A stretch of 64,000 nucleotides of DNA from G965202665 sp965243835 (GCA_965243835.1 OZ251578.1:806001-870000); one strand, 5' to 3'. Shown: positions 35,255-45,302, counted from the first letter of the stretch. Numbers and translations: made by a program. Notes: a model not told the origin generated them from the letters alone.

Positions 35255-35893
35255 ATGCCCCGCCCGGACAAGGTCCAGGCAGTCGCCGACATCAAGCAAC
35301 GGCTGGAGCGCGCCTCGGCCGTTTTCCTGACCGAATCCCGCGGGTTGCCGGTGTCCCGCCAGCAACAGTTGCGGGCGGCCCTGCGCGACGCCGGAGCCGG
35401 TTACAAGGTGCTGAAAATGTCCCTCACCCGCCGGGCGTTGGACGACTTGGGAATGGAGGAGCGGGAGGGGTGGCTGACCGGCCCCACCGCCTTGGCGTTT
35501 ATCGACGATGATCCGGCGGCGGCGGCCAAGGCTTTGTCCGACTTCGCCAAGGAGAACGACGCGTTGTTAATCAAGGGGGGATGGTGGAACGGGGAGGCCA
35601 TCGGGGCCGAAGTGGTGTCCCGGCTGGCCAACATCGACTCCCGCGAGGTTCTGCTGGCCAAGATCGCGGGGGCGGTGCAGGCCCCCCTCAACAAGATGGC
35701 CTCCGCCCTGGGATCATTCACCCGGGACGCCGCCTCCCTGTTCTCCGCCCTGTTGGAACGCAAAGAGGAGGGCGGCCCGCCCGCCGCCGGCGACGGGGAG
35801 GGGCCCGGGGAGATGTCCGCCGCGCCGGGCGGGGACGGCTCCGCCGCCGATCAGACCGACCAAGACAACCAAGCAGAACAACCGAAAGGATAA
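35255..35893 (+). CDS. rplJ: Ribosomal protein L10 (uL10)
   Basis: Base of the L7/L12 stalk. The 212 residues begin MPRPDKVQAVADIKQRLERA, contain the RNA-binding SRQQQLRAALRDAG region and end in an acidic low-complexity tail of about 45 residues after residue 167, beyond the usual 165-175. AAGGAGA precedes the ATG. rplL follows after 3 bases. The usual rplK-rplA pair is not upstream. Confidence 0.96.
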   Translation: MPRPDKVQAVADIKQRLERASAVFLTESRGLPVSRQQQLRAALRDAGAGYKVLKMSLTRRALDDLGMEEREGWLTGPTALAFIDDDPAAAAKALSDFAKENDALLIKGGWWNGEAIGAEVVSRLANIDSREVLLAKIAGAVQAPLNKMASALGSFTRDAASLFSALLERKEEGGPPAAGDGEGPGEMSAAPGGDGSAADQTDQDNQAEQPKG

Positions 35894-35896
35894 GCG

Positions 35897-36283
35897 ATGG
35901 CCAAGATGACCAACGACGAACTGTTGGGCGTGTTCGAGGAGATGACCGTCCTGGAGTTGAAAGAGTTTCTCGACGCCTTCGAGGAGCGATTCGATGTTAC
36001 GGCGGTTGCTCCGATGGCGATGGCGGCCATGCCCGTCGGAGACGGCGCGGGCGCGGCCGAGGAAGCCGAACAGGACGAGTTCGACGTGGTGCTCACCGGT
36101 CCCGGCGATCAGAAGATCCAGGTGATCAAGGAAGTGCGGGCTCTCACCGGCCTGGGGTTGAAAGAAGCCAAGGCCCTGGTGGACGATGCGCCCAGCCCGG
36201 TTCTGGAAGGGGCCTCCAAGGAGGAAGCCGAAGCGGCCCGGGACAAGATCGCCGCCGTGGGCGGACTGGTGGAGGTCCGATAA
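35897..36283 (+). CDS. rplL: Ribosomal protein L7/L12 (bL12)
   Basis: 128-residue stalk protein that recruits translation factors. The N-terminal dimerisation part (LGVFEEMTVLELKEFLDAFE), an Ala/Met-rich hinge and the C-terminal domain with IQVIKEVRALTGLGLKEAK and GASKEEAEAARDKI are complete. It is cotranscribed with rplJ. Confidence 0.97.
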   Translation: MAKMTNDELLGVFEEMTVLELKEFLDAFEERFDVTAVAPMAMAAMPVGDGAGAAEEAEQDEFDVVLTGPGDQKIQVIKEVRALTGLGLKEAKALVDDAPSPVLEGASKEEAEAARDKIAAVGGLVEVR

Positions 36284-36329
36284 ACCTCCCGATCTCCGCC
36301 CCTGCCCGACCGGAGCGCCCGGGGCCGAT

Positions 36330-36359
36330 TTGACAACTCCCGGGCCCCCGGGGTAAAAT
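36330..36359 (+). promoter_or_regulatory. rpoBC promoter
   Basis: Perfect -35 TTGACA (36330-36335), 18-base spacer containing a CCCGGG-rich palindrome, and -10 TAAAAT (36354-36359). It gives rpoBC its own transcript, separate from or in addition to read-through from rplL. Confidence 0.8.
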
Positions 36360-36365
36360 AATTCC

Positions 36366-36610
36366 ACCAAGCAGACCTGTAGCTCATCCGCGTACCCCAA
36401 GACGGGATGAAACGGTTGTTATAGGCGCCCATCCCCAAGCCCGGCTCCCCGATCCCGCATCGGCGGCTTGCGGGTGGGTGAAATGGCGGGAGTGGGCTTT
36501 ATGTCCTCCTGTCTTTGCTGTGCCAGATTGAAGTTGCCGTCGTCCGCTCCCGGGCCTTGGCGGATGTCGGACAACTTGAAGATGCCATAGGGGGGATGAC
36601 CCCAAGGAGG
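36366..36610 (+). other. Long rpoB leader
   Basis: About 245 bases between the rpoBC promoter and the rpoB start. It contains several GC-rich inverted segments and no tRNA or convincing small gene. The frame of rpoB stays open back to 36515, but those residues lack similarity to RpoB. Possible post-transcriptional control; nothing specific is recognised. Confidence 0.5.
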
Positions 36611-39600
36611 ATGCTCTTGGCCGCTGTCCGCGTCGCCGACCGTCTGTCGTTTTCCAAAATCCCGGAGGTGGTCCGCCTGCCGGATCTGCTCACCGTGCAA
36701 CGCGAGTCCTTCGATCGCTTCCTGAACGAGGGGCTGGGGCGGATCTTCCGACAGATTTCCCCCATCGAGGATTTCTCGGGGATGTTGGCCTTGGAGATCA
36801 GCGACCACGAGTTCGGTCCGGCTCCCCTCACCCCCGGTCAAGCCAAAATGCGGGACGCCAACTTCGCACGCCCGTTGCGGGTCAAGGCCCGGTTCATCAA
36901 TCGTCAAACCGGGGAGATCAAGGAGCAGGAGGTGTTCCTGGGGGATTTTCCGATGATGACCGACAACGGAACCTTCATCATCAACGGCGCCGAGCGGGTG
37001 GTGGTCAGCCAGCTGGTGCGCTCGCCCGGCATCTACTACGACCGGACGGTGGACAAGAACACCAACCGGGACTTGTACAGCGCCAAGGTGATTCCCGGAC
37101 GGGGGGCCTGGTTGGAACTGGACACGGACAAAAAGGACACGGTGGGGGTGCGGGTGGACCGCAAGCGCCGCCAGTACGTGACCGCCTTTTTGCGCGCCCT
37201 GGATATCGTCAGCAGTGATGACCAGATCCTGGAAATGTTCGATGGGGCGGAGTCCATCCGCAACACGATGGAGAGGGATACGATCAACGATCCGGAGGAG
37301 GCCCTGCTGGATCTGTACCGCAAGCTCCGGCCCGGCGAGCCGCTGACGGTGGAGTCGGCCCGGGGCCTGGTCGGGCAACTGTTTAGAAACGACAAGCGCT
37401 ACGACCTCACCGCGGTGGGCCGTTACAAGGTGAATCAGAAGTTCCGCAACCCGGAGCGCTTCGCCGCCGGAACCAGCCTGTTGCAGGACGAGGACATCAT
37501 CAACGCCATTAAGTACATGGTGTGCCTTCACTCCGGGCAACCGGTGATGCTCTCCACGCGGGGGGAGGAGGTGAGCGTGGGGGTGGACGACATCGACCAT
37601 TTCGGCAACCGCCGGGTGCGCACAGTGGGGGAGTTGATCCAGAACCAGATCCGCGTGGGGTTGGGACGCTTGGAGCGGACGGCCCGGGAGCGGATGACCA
37701 GCCAGGAACGGGATACCATTACCCCCCAGACCCTGATCAACATCCGTCCCGTGGTGGGGGCCATCAAGGAATTTTTCGGCTCCAGCCAGTTGAGCCAGCT
37801 GATGGACCAGCCCAACCCGCTGGCCGGGCTCACCCACCGCCGCCGTTTGTCCGCCTTGGGGCCGGGGGGCCTGACCCGGGAGCGGGCCGGGTTCGAGGTG
37901 CGGGACGTGCATCCCTCCCACTACGGCCGGATGTGCCCGATCGAGACCCCGGAGGGACCCAACATCGGGTTGATCGGTTCGTTGGCCACCTACGCCCGCA
38001 TCAACCCCTTGGGGTTCATCGAAACCCCCTACCACAAGGTGATCGACGGCAAGGTCAGCCGCAAGATGGAGTACCTGACCGCCTCCCAAGAGGAGCAGTT
38101 CGTCATCGCCCAGGCCAACGCTCCTCTCAACCCGGAGGACCGGTCCTTTGTCAACGAGCGGGTGCTGGTGCGTCGCCAGGAGGGCGAGGTGGACTTCGTC
38201 AGCCGGGACGAGGTGGATTACATGGATGTTTCCCCCAAGCAGATCGTGTCGGTGGCCACGTCCCTCATTCCTTTCCTGGAGCATGACGACGCCAACCGGG
38301 CCCTGATGGGTTCCAACATGCAACGGCAGGCGGTTCCCCTGTTGCGCACCGAATCCCCCCTGGTGGGCACCGGGGTGGAGTACTGGGCGGCCCGGGACTC
38401 GGGCGAAATGTTGCTGTCCCCGGTGGCGGGCGAGGTGACCCTGGTCACCGGGGAGGAGATTCACTGCCGCGCAACCGACACGGGCCGTATCCACCGGCTC
38501 CCGTTGCGCAAGTTCGAGCGTTCCAACCAGGGGACTTCGCTCAACCAGAAGCCGATCGTGTCGGTGGGGCAAAAGGTGAAAAAGAGAGATGTGCTGGCCG
38601 ACGGGCCTTCCACCGCCGCCGGCGAGCTGGCGTTGGGCAAGAACCTGCTGACCGCCTTTATGCCCTGGAAAGGCCACAACTTCGAGGACGCCATCGTGGT
38701 CAGCGAACGGCTGGTGAAAGACGATGTGCTGACCTCGGTGCATATCGACGAGCATGAGGTGGAAGCCCGCGACACCAAGGCCGGCGACGAGGAAATCACC
38801 CGCGACATCCCCAACGTGGCCGAGGAGTCCCTGCGCAACCTGGACGAGAACGGGATTATCCGGGTGGGGGCGGTGGTGGAGGCGGGGGACTATCTGGTGG
38901 GCAAAGTGGCCCCCAAGGGCGACACCGATATGACCCCCGAGGAGCGCCTGTTGCGCGCCATCTTCGGCGAGAAGGCCCGCGAGGTGCGGGATGTGTCGTT
39001 GCGGGTTCCGCACGGCGAGTCCGGCAAGGTGATCGGGGTGCATGTATTTCGCCGCGATGACGGGGCCGAAAACCTGAACACCGGAGTCAGCCAGAAGGTG
39101 CGGGTGTTCGTGGCCAGCCAGCGCAAAATCTCCGAGGGCGACAAGCTGGCCGGACGCCACGGCAACAAGGGGGTAATCGCCAAAATTATGCCCGAGGAGG
39201 ATATGCCTTTCCTGGCCGACGGCACCCCGGTGGACATCGTCCTCTCCCCGCTGGGGGTTCCGTCCCGGATGAACCTGGGACAGGTGCTGGAAACCCATCT
39301 GGGATGGGCGGCGGCCCAGGGTTGGGAACCGTTCGACCCCGACACCGGCCAGGCGGCGGAGCCCAACGGCTCCCGGTCCAAGACGCTGGCCAAACGCAAG
39401 CCCAGCGACGGTTCCCCCCGCTGGTCCCGCCTTTCCACTCCCGTGTTCGACGGGGCCAAGGAAGGCGAGATCGCCAACGTGATGGCCAACGCCCTGCCCA
39501 ACCGGGACGGGGAGCGGTTGGTGGACGAAAACGGCAAAGCGGTGTTGTATGACGGCCAGACCGGCCAGCCTTTCGACACCCCGGTTACGGTCGGCTACCT

Positions 39601-40048
39601 GTACCTGTTGAAACTGGCCCACTTGGTGGACCATAAAATCCATGCCCGTTCCACCGGCCCCTACTCGATGATCACCCAGCAACCGATCGGCGGCAAGGCC
39701 CAGTTCGGCGGACAGCGTTTCGGGGAGATGGAAGTGTGGGCGTTGGAGGCCTACGGGGCGGCCTACGCCCTGCAGGAGTTGCTCACCATCAAGTCGGACG
39801 ATGTGTGGGGCCGGGTCAAGGTGTACGAGGCGATCGTCAAGGGGGACAACATCCCCGAGCCGAGCATCCCCGAATCCTTCAAGGTGCTCATCAAGGAAAT
39901 GCAGAGCCTGTGCCTGAACGTGGAGTTGCTGTCGGTGGGCGAGGAGGTGGACCTGCGGGAGTTGAGCGACAAGGGCGAGGACGTTTACCGCACGGCCGAG
40001 GACCTGGGAATTAACATTTCCCGCCCGGAGAAGCGGGAAGAGAATTGA
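36611..40048 (+). CDS. rpoB: RNA polymerase beta subunit
   Basis: About 1,145 residues with all core regions: the rifampicin pocket reads GSSQLSQLMDQPNPLAGL followed by THRRRLSALGPGG, so E. coli positions Asp516, His526 and Ser531 are unchanged and no classical rifampicin-resistance substitution is seen. Other landmarks are RMCPIETPEGPNIGLIGS, GRHGNKGVIAK and the C-terminal GGQRFGEMEVWALEA clamp. AAGGAGG abuts ATG 36611, so TTG 36617 at a 6-base spacing may be the real start, giving a terminus like RVADRLSFSKIPE. rpoC follows 71 bases later. Confidence 0.97.
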   Translation: MLLAAVRVADRLSFSKIPEVVRLPDLLTVQRESFDRFLNEGLGRIFRQISPIEDFSGMLALEISDHEFGPAPLTPGQAKMRDANFARPLRVKARFINRQTGEIKEQEVFLGDFPMMTDNGTFIINGAERVVVSQLVRSPGIYYDRTVDKNTNRDLYSAKVIPGRGAWLELDTDKKDTVGVRVDRKRRQYVTAFLRALDIVSSDDQILEMFDGAESIRNTMERDTINDPEEALLDLYRKLRPGEPLTVESARGLVGQLFRNDKRYDLTAVGRYKVNQKFRNPERFAAGTSLLQDEDIINAIKYMVCLHSGQPVMLSTRGEEVSVGVDDIDHFGNRRVRTVGELIQNQIRVGLGRLERTARERMTSQERDTITPQTLINIRPVVGAIKEFFGSSQLSQLMDQPNPLAGLTHRRRLSALGPGGLTRERAGFEVRDVHPSHYGRMCPIETPEGPNIGLIGSLATYARINPLGFIETPYHKVIDGKVSRKMEYLTASQEEQFVIAQANAPLNPEDRSFVNERVLVRRQEGEVDFVSRDEVDYMDVSPKQIVSVATSLIPFLEHDDANRALMGSNMQRQAVPLLRTESPLVGTGVEYWAARDSGEMLLSPVAGEVTLVTGEEIHCRATDTGRIHRLPLRKFERSNQGTSLNQKPIVSVGQKVKKRDVLADGPSTAAGELALGKNLLTAFMPWKGHNFEDAIVVSERLVKDDVLTSVHIDEHEVEARDTKAGDEEITRDIPNVAEESLRNLDENGIIRVGAVVEAGDYLVGKVAPKGDTDMTPEERLLRAIFGEKAREVRDVSLRVPHGESGKVIGVHVFRRDDGAENLNTGVSQKVRVFVASQRKISEGDKLAGRHGNKGVIAKIMPEEDMPFLADGTPVDIVLSPLGVPSRMNLGQVLETHLGWAAAQGWEPFDPDTGQAAEPNGSRSKTLAKRKPSDGSPRWSRLSTPVFDGAKEGEIANVMANALPNRDGERLVDENGKAVLYDGQTGQPFDTPVTVGYLYLLKLAHLVDHKIHARSTGPYSMITQQPIGGKAQFGGQRFGEMEVWALEAYGAAYALQELLTIKSDDVWGRVKVYEAIVKGDNIPEPSIPESFKVLIKEMQSLCLNVELLSVGEEVDLRELSDKGEDVYRTAEDLGINISRPEKREEN

Positions 40049-40119
40049 CCGCTCCGGACGGGCGGCCGGTGGGCGATTAAAGAAGTCGGGAGACAACGCA
40101 TGAAGGCGAAAGGAGCAGC

Positions 40120-43100
40120 GTGCACGAGCTGTTTGACGAACTGAAGATAGGCCTGGCCTCCTCCGATCAGGTGCGCGCCTGGTCGTTTGGGGAGGTGAAG
40201 AAGCCGGAGACCATTAACTACCGCAGCCTGAAGCCGGAGAAGGACGGGCTGTTCGACGAGCGCATTTTCGGTCCGCAAAAGGACTGGGAATGCTACTGCG
40301 GCAAGTACAAGCGGTTCCGGTTCCGGGGCATCGTGTGCGAAAAATGCAACGTGGAGGTGACCCGCAAGGACGTGCGCCGGGATCGGATGGGACATATCGA
40401 CCTGGCGGCCCCGGTCACCCACATCTGGTTTTTCAAGGGGGTGCCGTCCCGGCTGGGGTATCTGCTGGATATGTCCCCCAAGAACCTGGAGAAGATCATC
40501 TACTTCGCCGCCAATGTGGTCACCGGGGTGGACCAGGGCAAACGCATGGTGGACTTGCCCGATTTGGAGAAGCAGATGCGGGACGAGCTGGAGATCGTGG
40601 ACGAGGAATTGGAGGAGTGGCGGTCGGAGCGGCTGGAGCGGCTGGAGAAGCAGGTGGCGCAGATGGAGGAGGGGGAGGCCAAACCGACCGAGATCTCCGG
40701 GGTGCGCCGGGATGCGGAACGGGAAATCAGCGACCGGGAGGAGAAGGCGGAGAAAGAGAAGGAACTGCTCGAGGAATGCTTTGAGACGTTTCGGGAGTTG
40801 CGTCCCAAGGAACTGGTGGAGCGGGAAGATTTGTGGCGGGAAATGCACGATCGCTATTCGGCCTATTTCGAAGGCGGGATGGGGGCCGAGGCGGTGAAAA
40901 AATTGTTGTCCGAGGTGAATTTGGACGAGGAGATGGAAGAGTTGCGAGAGGGCCTGGTGTCCCCCTCGGCGCAACGGCGCATGCGCTCCGGTCAGCGGGT
41001 GAAAGTGGTGAAGCCCTTTTGGGAGGGCAAGCATGCGCCGGAAAGCATGATTTTGGAGGCGGTGCCGGTGATACCGCCCGAGTTGCGCCCCATGGTGCAA
41101 CTGGACGGGGGGAAGTTCGCCACCTCCGACCTGAATGACCTGTACCGGCGGGTGATCAACCGCAACAACCGTTTGAAGCGGCTGTTGGGGCTGAACGCGC
41201 CCGAAATTATCATCAACAACGAGAAGCGCATGTTGCAAGAGGCGGTGGACGCCCTGTTCGACAACGGACGGCGGGGGCGGGCGGTTACCGCCGCCGGTTC
41301 CGGCAACCGCCCCTTGAAGTCGCTGACCGACATGTTGAAGGGAAAAGGGGGCCGGTTCAGGCAGAACCTGTTGGGGAAGCGGGTCGACTATTCGGGCCGG
41401 TCGGTGATCGTGGTGGGCCCGCAACTGCAACTTCATCAGTGCGGCCTGCCCAAGGTGATGGCCTTGGAATTGTTCAAGCCGTTCGTGATGAAGCGGTTGG
41501 TGGACCGGGATCTGGCGGCGGGCATCAAGGCGGCCAAGCGGATGGTGGAACGGCAACGTCCGCAGGTGTGGGACGTGTTGCGGGAGGTGATACAGGATCA
41601 TCCGGTGCTCCTCAACCGGGCCCCCACCTTGCACCGGTTGGGGATTCAGGCCTTTGAGCCGTTGCTGGTGGAGGGCAAGGCGATCCAGATTCATCCGCTG
41701 GTATGCGAGGCTTTCAACGCCGACTTCGACGGGGATCAGATGGCGGTGCATCTGCCGTTGTCCCCGGAGGCGCAGGCCGAGGCGCGGGTGCTGATGTTGT
41801 CCACCAACAACGTGCGCTCTCCGGCCAGCGGCCATCCGATTGTAACCCCCTCCCAGGATATGGTGATCGGCCTCTACTACCTGTCGGAGAAGATCGAAGG
41901 CGCCAAAGGCTCCGGCCGGTGTTTTGCGGACCTGTCGGAGGCGTTGATGGCCTACGACTTGGGCGAGTTGGAGGTGCACGCTCCGATCAAGATGCGGATG
42001 GGAGAGATGGCGGGCGACCCCGAGGTGCACGCCGAGCTCCGGGACCTGATCGGCGGCCTGATCACCGAGCAACCGGCGGCGGGCGACAAGTTGGTGGACA
42101 CCACCCTGGGCCGGGCGTTGCTAAATCAGGCCCTGCCCGCCGATTTCCCCTTGCTGGACGCCCCGCTGTTGAAGAGCGACATCAAGGATCTGATTACCGA
42201 AATCGTGGACCGCTACGACAAGGCGGTGGTGCAACGCACCCTGGACGGAATCAAGGAGTTGGGTTTCAACTACTCCACCCGGGCCGGCCTCACCGTCAGT
42301 TTGAACGATGTGATCACCCCGGCGGACAAGCAGGACATCCTCAACGAATCCGAGGAGAAAGCCCAGCAAATGGAGCAACAGTACCAGCAGGGGATCATCA
42401 CCGCCGGGGAACGCGATCAGGAATTGCTGGAGCTGTGGAGCGAGACCACCGAAACCGTAACCCAAAAGATGCAGTCCTCCCTGCGCTCCCAACAGTTCAA
42501 CCCCATTCACATGATGATGAACTCCGGGGCCCGGGGCAATATCATGCAGGTGCGTCAGATTGCGGGCATTCGCGGCTTGGTGGCCAACAACCGGGGGATG
42601 ATCTTTCCCCGGCCCATCAAGTCCAACTTCCGGGAGGGGATGTCGGTGTTGGAGTACTTTATGTCCACCCACGGGGCCCGCAAAGGTCTCACCGACACCG
42701 CCCTGCGCACCGCCGACGCCGGCTATCTGACCCGCCGCTTGGTGGATGTGTCCCAGGAGATCATCGTCTCCGATGAAGAATCCGAGGACCCGGGCATCGA
42801 GTTCCCCATTCGCGACCAGCAGGGGGAAATGATTCCCGACCTGCGCAACCGGATCTACGGCAGGGTGCTGGCCGAAGACGTGAAAGTCGGCTACAAGTTG
42901 CGCATCACCCGGCCCCGCGACTCCGCTTTCGAGATCAGCCAAAGCGTGGAGTTCGCCGAGTTCGCGGAGGCCAACCGCGAGTTGTCGCGGAACGGGAAAA
43001 AACCGGCGGAGGGCCGCAAGACCGGCGGCCGCACGGCCCGCACCAAGGACGGGACGGAGCTGGCGGCGGGGACCCTTATCGACCGCAAGGTGATGGTGGA

Positions 43101-45069
43101 GTTGCAGGACTTCCCGGAGGTGACCGCGGTGCGGGTGCGGTCGCCGCTCACCGACGAGATTCGGCACGGCATCAGCCGCGCTTCCTACGGGCTGAGCATG
43201 GCCACCGGCAAACTGGCGGAGCCGGGGGAGGCGGTGGGGGTGGTGGCCGCCCAGTCCATCGGCGAGCCGGGCACCCAGCTGACTATGCGCACCTTTCACA
43301 CCGGGGGGGTGGCCGGGGAAGACATCACCCACGGCCTGCCCCGGGTGGTGGAGTTGTTCGAAGCCCGTTCCCCCAAAGGGAAAGCCGTCTTGGCCGAGGC
43401 CAGCGGGACGGTGCGCATCGACGACGAGGAGGGAGGGGGGCGGACGTTGGTGATCGAAACCGCCCGCGACGGGGATCTCAAGCACCGGTTGGCCCCCAAT
43501 GCCCGGTTGCGGGTGCGGCCCGGGGCGGAGGTTTCGGCCGGCGATCAGCTCACCGAGGGTCCGTTGGATCCCAAGGAGGTGTGCCAGATCAAGGGGGTGC
43601 GGGCCGCCCAGAAGTACCTGGTGCAGGAGGTGCAGGAGGTGTACCGCAACCAGGGAGTGGAAATTCACGACAAGCACATTGAGTTGATCGTGCGGCAGAT
43701 GTTGCGCAAGGTGCGCATCATCGCCCCCAACGACTCTGATTTTCTGCCCCGGGATTTGGTGAACCAGGTTGAGTTCCGGGATGTCAACCGGGCCCTGGTG
43801 GAGGAGGGCAAGCAACCCGCCGAGGGCCGTCCGGAGTTGATGGGGATCACCAAGGCCTCTTTGGCTACCGATTCCTGGCTGTCGGCCGCCTCCTTCCAGG
43901 AGACCAGCCGGGTGTTGACCGAGGCCGCCATCAACGGCCACTCCGACTACCTGCGCGGTTTGAAGGAGAATGTGATCATCGGCAAGCTGATCCCGGCCGG
44001 AACCGGCTCCGAGGATTACCAAAAGCTCCACCCCGACCTGCCCGGTTTGCCCTTGTCCCCCCACCTGGCCGGGGCCGACTTTCTGGCCCAGCGGGAAACG
44101 GAATTATTCAGCGACCGGGCCGTCCAGGAGGCGGAGGAGAAAACGGCCCAGGCCGAGGAAGCCCGGCAGAGAGCGGAGGAGAAGGCGGCGGAGTGGTGGG
44201 AAACCCCCGATCAAGTCGAAAAAGCCGCCCTGTCCCAAGAACGCTACGAGGCGGAGGAGGAAGCGCGCCGCCTGAAACGGGAAGCGGCCCAGGAGGAGGA
44301 GCGGGCCGCGGTCCGCAAGTTGTCCCACGTCAAGGCTATAGCTGAGGATGAAGAAGCGGATAAAGCCAAGGAGAGGGCGGTCCGGCGGGCCGAAAAAGAG
44401 GCGGAGAAAAAGAGCGGGGCGACGGAAAGGGCCCAATCGGCGGAGGACACCGCCGCGCAGCGGGCGCAAAGGGCGGAGGAATGGGCCGCCCAGTTGGCAG
44501 CCGCCCGGGAAGCCAAGGAAGAAACCGCCCGGGCCGGTCGCGAGCAGGCGGCGCGGGAAGCCAAGCAGAGCGAGGATGCGGCGCAACAAGCCGCGCAAGA
44601 CGCGGAGGCGGGGCGGAAACGCATTGTCGACATAACAGCCCGCGCCAAGGCGGAATCGGACCGGGGGAAGAAGGTGGAGTTGGCGCGGTCCGCCGTTGAA
44701 GAAACCGGGAAGGTGGCGGCGACGGTACGGCGGGCCTTGGAGGCGGACACGGCCGCCCGGGCGGCCCGGGACAAGGCGGCCGATGCGGAAGCCGACGCGG
44801 TCGCGCAACAGGAGGAGGCCGAAGAGTCCCAAGAAGCCCGCCAAGAGCTCGAACAGTTGGTCCATGGCTTAGAGCAGAGCGTAAGCGAGTTGCGGGACGT
44901 GTTGGAGGATACGGAGCGGGAGAATTGGGAGAGCGCCATAGACGACTCTTTGGACAAATCGGAGAAATCCCTGACCGCTCTCGGTTCGGCTCTCCGCAAA
45001 TTCACGGATATCCTCAAGCGTTTCGGCGAGTGGATGGGCGACATCATCAAGAAACTGGCGGGGGCGTAG
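40120..45069 (+). CDS. rpoC: RNA polymerase beta' subunit with long C-terminal coiled-coil extension
   Basis: 1,649 residues from GTG 40120 (AAGGAG upstream), against about 1,300 in other actinobacteria. The core has the first zinc site (CYCGKYKRF ... CEKC), catalytic NADFDGDQMAVH, and the bridge/trigger region GEPGTQLTMRTFHTGG. The second zinc site is gone: the segment before SMATGKLAEPGEA has serines where four-cysteine RpoC proteins have Cys. From about residue 1325 an Ala/Glu/Arg/Lys-rich coiled coil of about 300 residues follows, ending in an amphipathic helix (FTDILKRFGEWMGDIIKKL). The extension is in frame and uninterrupted. Its role is unknown. Confidence 0.97.
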   Translation: MHELFDELKIGLASSDQVRAWSFGEVKKPETINYRSLKPEKDGLFDERIFGPQKDWECYCGKYKRFRFRGIVCEKCNVEVTRKDVRRDRMGHIDLAAPVTHIWFFKGVPSRLGYLLDMSPKNLEKIIYFAANVVTGVDQGKRMVDLPDLEKQMRDELEIVDEELEEWRSERLERLEKQVAQMEEGEAKPTEISGVRRDAEREISDREEKAEKEKELLEECFETFRELRPKELVEREDLWREMHDRYSAYFEGGMGAEAVKKLLSEVNLDEEMEELREGLVSPSAQRRMRSGQRVKVVKPFWEGKHAPESMILEAVPVIPPELRPMVQLDGGKFATSDLNDLYRRVINRNNRLKRLLGLNAPEIIINNEKRMLQEAVDALFDNGRRGRAVTAAGSGNRPLKSLTDMLKGKGGRFRQNLLGKRVDYSGRSVIVVGPQLQLHQCGLPKVMALELFKPFVMKRLVDRDLAAGIKAAKRMVERQRPQVWDVLREVIQDHPVLLNRAPTLHRLGIQAFEPLLVEGKAIQIHPLVCEAFNADFDGDQMAVHLPLSPEAQAEARVLMLSTNNVRSPASGHPIVTPSQDMVIGLYYLSEKIEGAKGSGRCFADLSEALMAYDLGELEVHAPIKMRMGEMAGDPEVHAELRDLIGGLITEQPAAGDKLVDTTLGRALLNQALPADFPLLDAPLLKSDIKDLITEIVDRYDKAVVQRTLDGIKELGFNYSTRAGLTVSLNDVITPADKQDILNESEEKAQQMEQQYQQGIITAGERDQELLELWSETTETVTQKMQSSLRSQQFNPIHMMMNSGARGNIMQVRQIAGIRGLVANNRGMIFPRPIKSNFREGMSVLEYFMSTHGARKGLTDTALRTADAGYLTRRLVDVSQEIIVSDEESEDPGIEFPIRDQQGEMIPDLRNRIYGRVLAEDVKVGYKLRITRPRDSAFEISQSVEFAEFAEANRELSRNGKKPAEGRKTGGRTARTKDGTELAAGTLIDRKVMVELQDFPEVTAVRVRSPLTDEIRHGISRASYGLSMATGKLAEPGEAVGVVAAQSIGEPGTQLTMRTFHTGGVAGEDITHGLPRVVELFEARSPKGKAVLAEASGTVRIDDEEGGGRTLVIETARDGDLKHRLAPNARLRVRPGAEVSAGDQLTEGPLDPKEVCQIKGVRAAQKYLVQEVQEVYRNQGVEIHDKHIELIVRQMLRKVRIIAPNDSDFLPRDLVNQVEFRDVNRALVEEGKQPAEGRPELMGITKASLATDSWLSAASFQETSRVLTEAAINGHSDYLRGLKENVIIGKLIPAGTGSEDYQKLHPDLPGLPLSPHLAGADFLAQRETELFSDRAVQEAEEKTAQAEEARQRAEEKAAEWWETPDQVEKAALSQERYEAEEEARRLKREAAQEEERAAVRKLSHVKAIAEDEEADKAKERAVRRAEKEAEKKSGATERAQSAEDTAAQRAQRAEEWAAQLAAAREAKEETARAGREQAAREAKQSEDAAQQAAQDAEAGRKRIVDITARAKAESDRGKKVELARSAVEETGKVAATVRRALEADTAARAARDKAADAEADAVAQQEEAEESQEARQELEQLVHGLEQSVSELRDVLEDTERENWESAIDDSLDKSEKSLTALGSALRKFTDILKRFGEWMGDIIKKLAGA

Positions 45070-45079
45070 GCGGGAGGTT

Positions 45080-45109
45080 TTGACAAGGCGCCGGGCGGTC
45101 CTGTATAAT
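45080..45109 (+). promoter_or_regulatory. str operon promoter
   Basis: Perfect TTGACA (45080-45085) and TATAAT (45104-45109) with an 18-base spacer, 11 bases after the rpoC stop. It is the strongest consensus promoter in the window and should drive the ribosomal superoperon. Confidence 0.9.
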
Positions 45110-45115
45110 GCGGGT

Positions 45116-45302
45116 CGTGCTTGGGCACATACGTACTCTCGCGCCCTGAGGGCCGGCGGTTTCCGCCGTCGGCCTCGGTCAGGCGACGGGGAAATCACAC
45201 AAGAGAGTTGGCGGGCCGCGCGCCGGTCGTCGCCGATCGACAAAAACAACGGGCAGGGTCGCCCGCGTGCTTGCGCGTCCGCCCCGCCCGCGAGGAGAAA
45301 TC
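45116..45302 (+). other. rpsL leader with hairpin
   Basis: About 187-base leader containing an imperfect GC hairpin (45148-45159 with 45163-45176). It may host control of the str operon. No open reading frame with family similarity is present. Confidence 0.4.

Noticed and set aside
36366..36440. tRNA-like sequence in the rpoB leader (GTAGCTCATCCGC region)
   Set aside because: No acceptor stem, T-arm or CCA-compatible fold could be formed around it.
37743..37860. Rifampicin-resistance substitution in RpoB
   Set aside because: The key Asp516, His526 and Ser531 equivalents are all wild type; the few differences are at tolerated positions.
36419..40096. A 1,225-residue open frame antisense to rpoB, and similar long antisense frames elsewhere
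   Set aside because: High GC gives long open antisense frames; composition is His/Gln/Gly-rich and no family motif is visible, whereas the sense frames are clear housekeeping genes.
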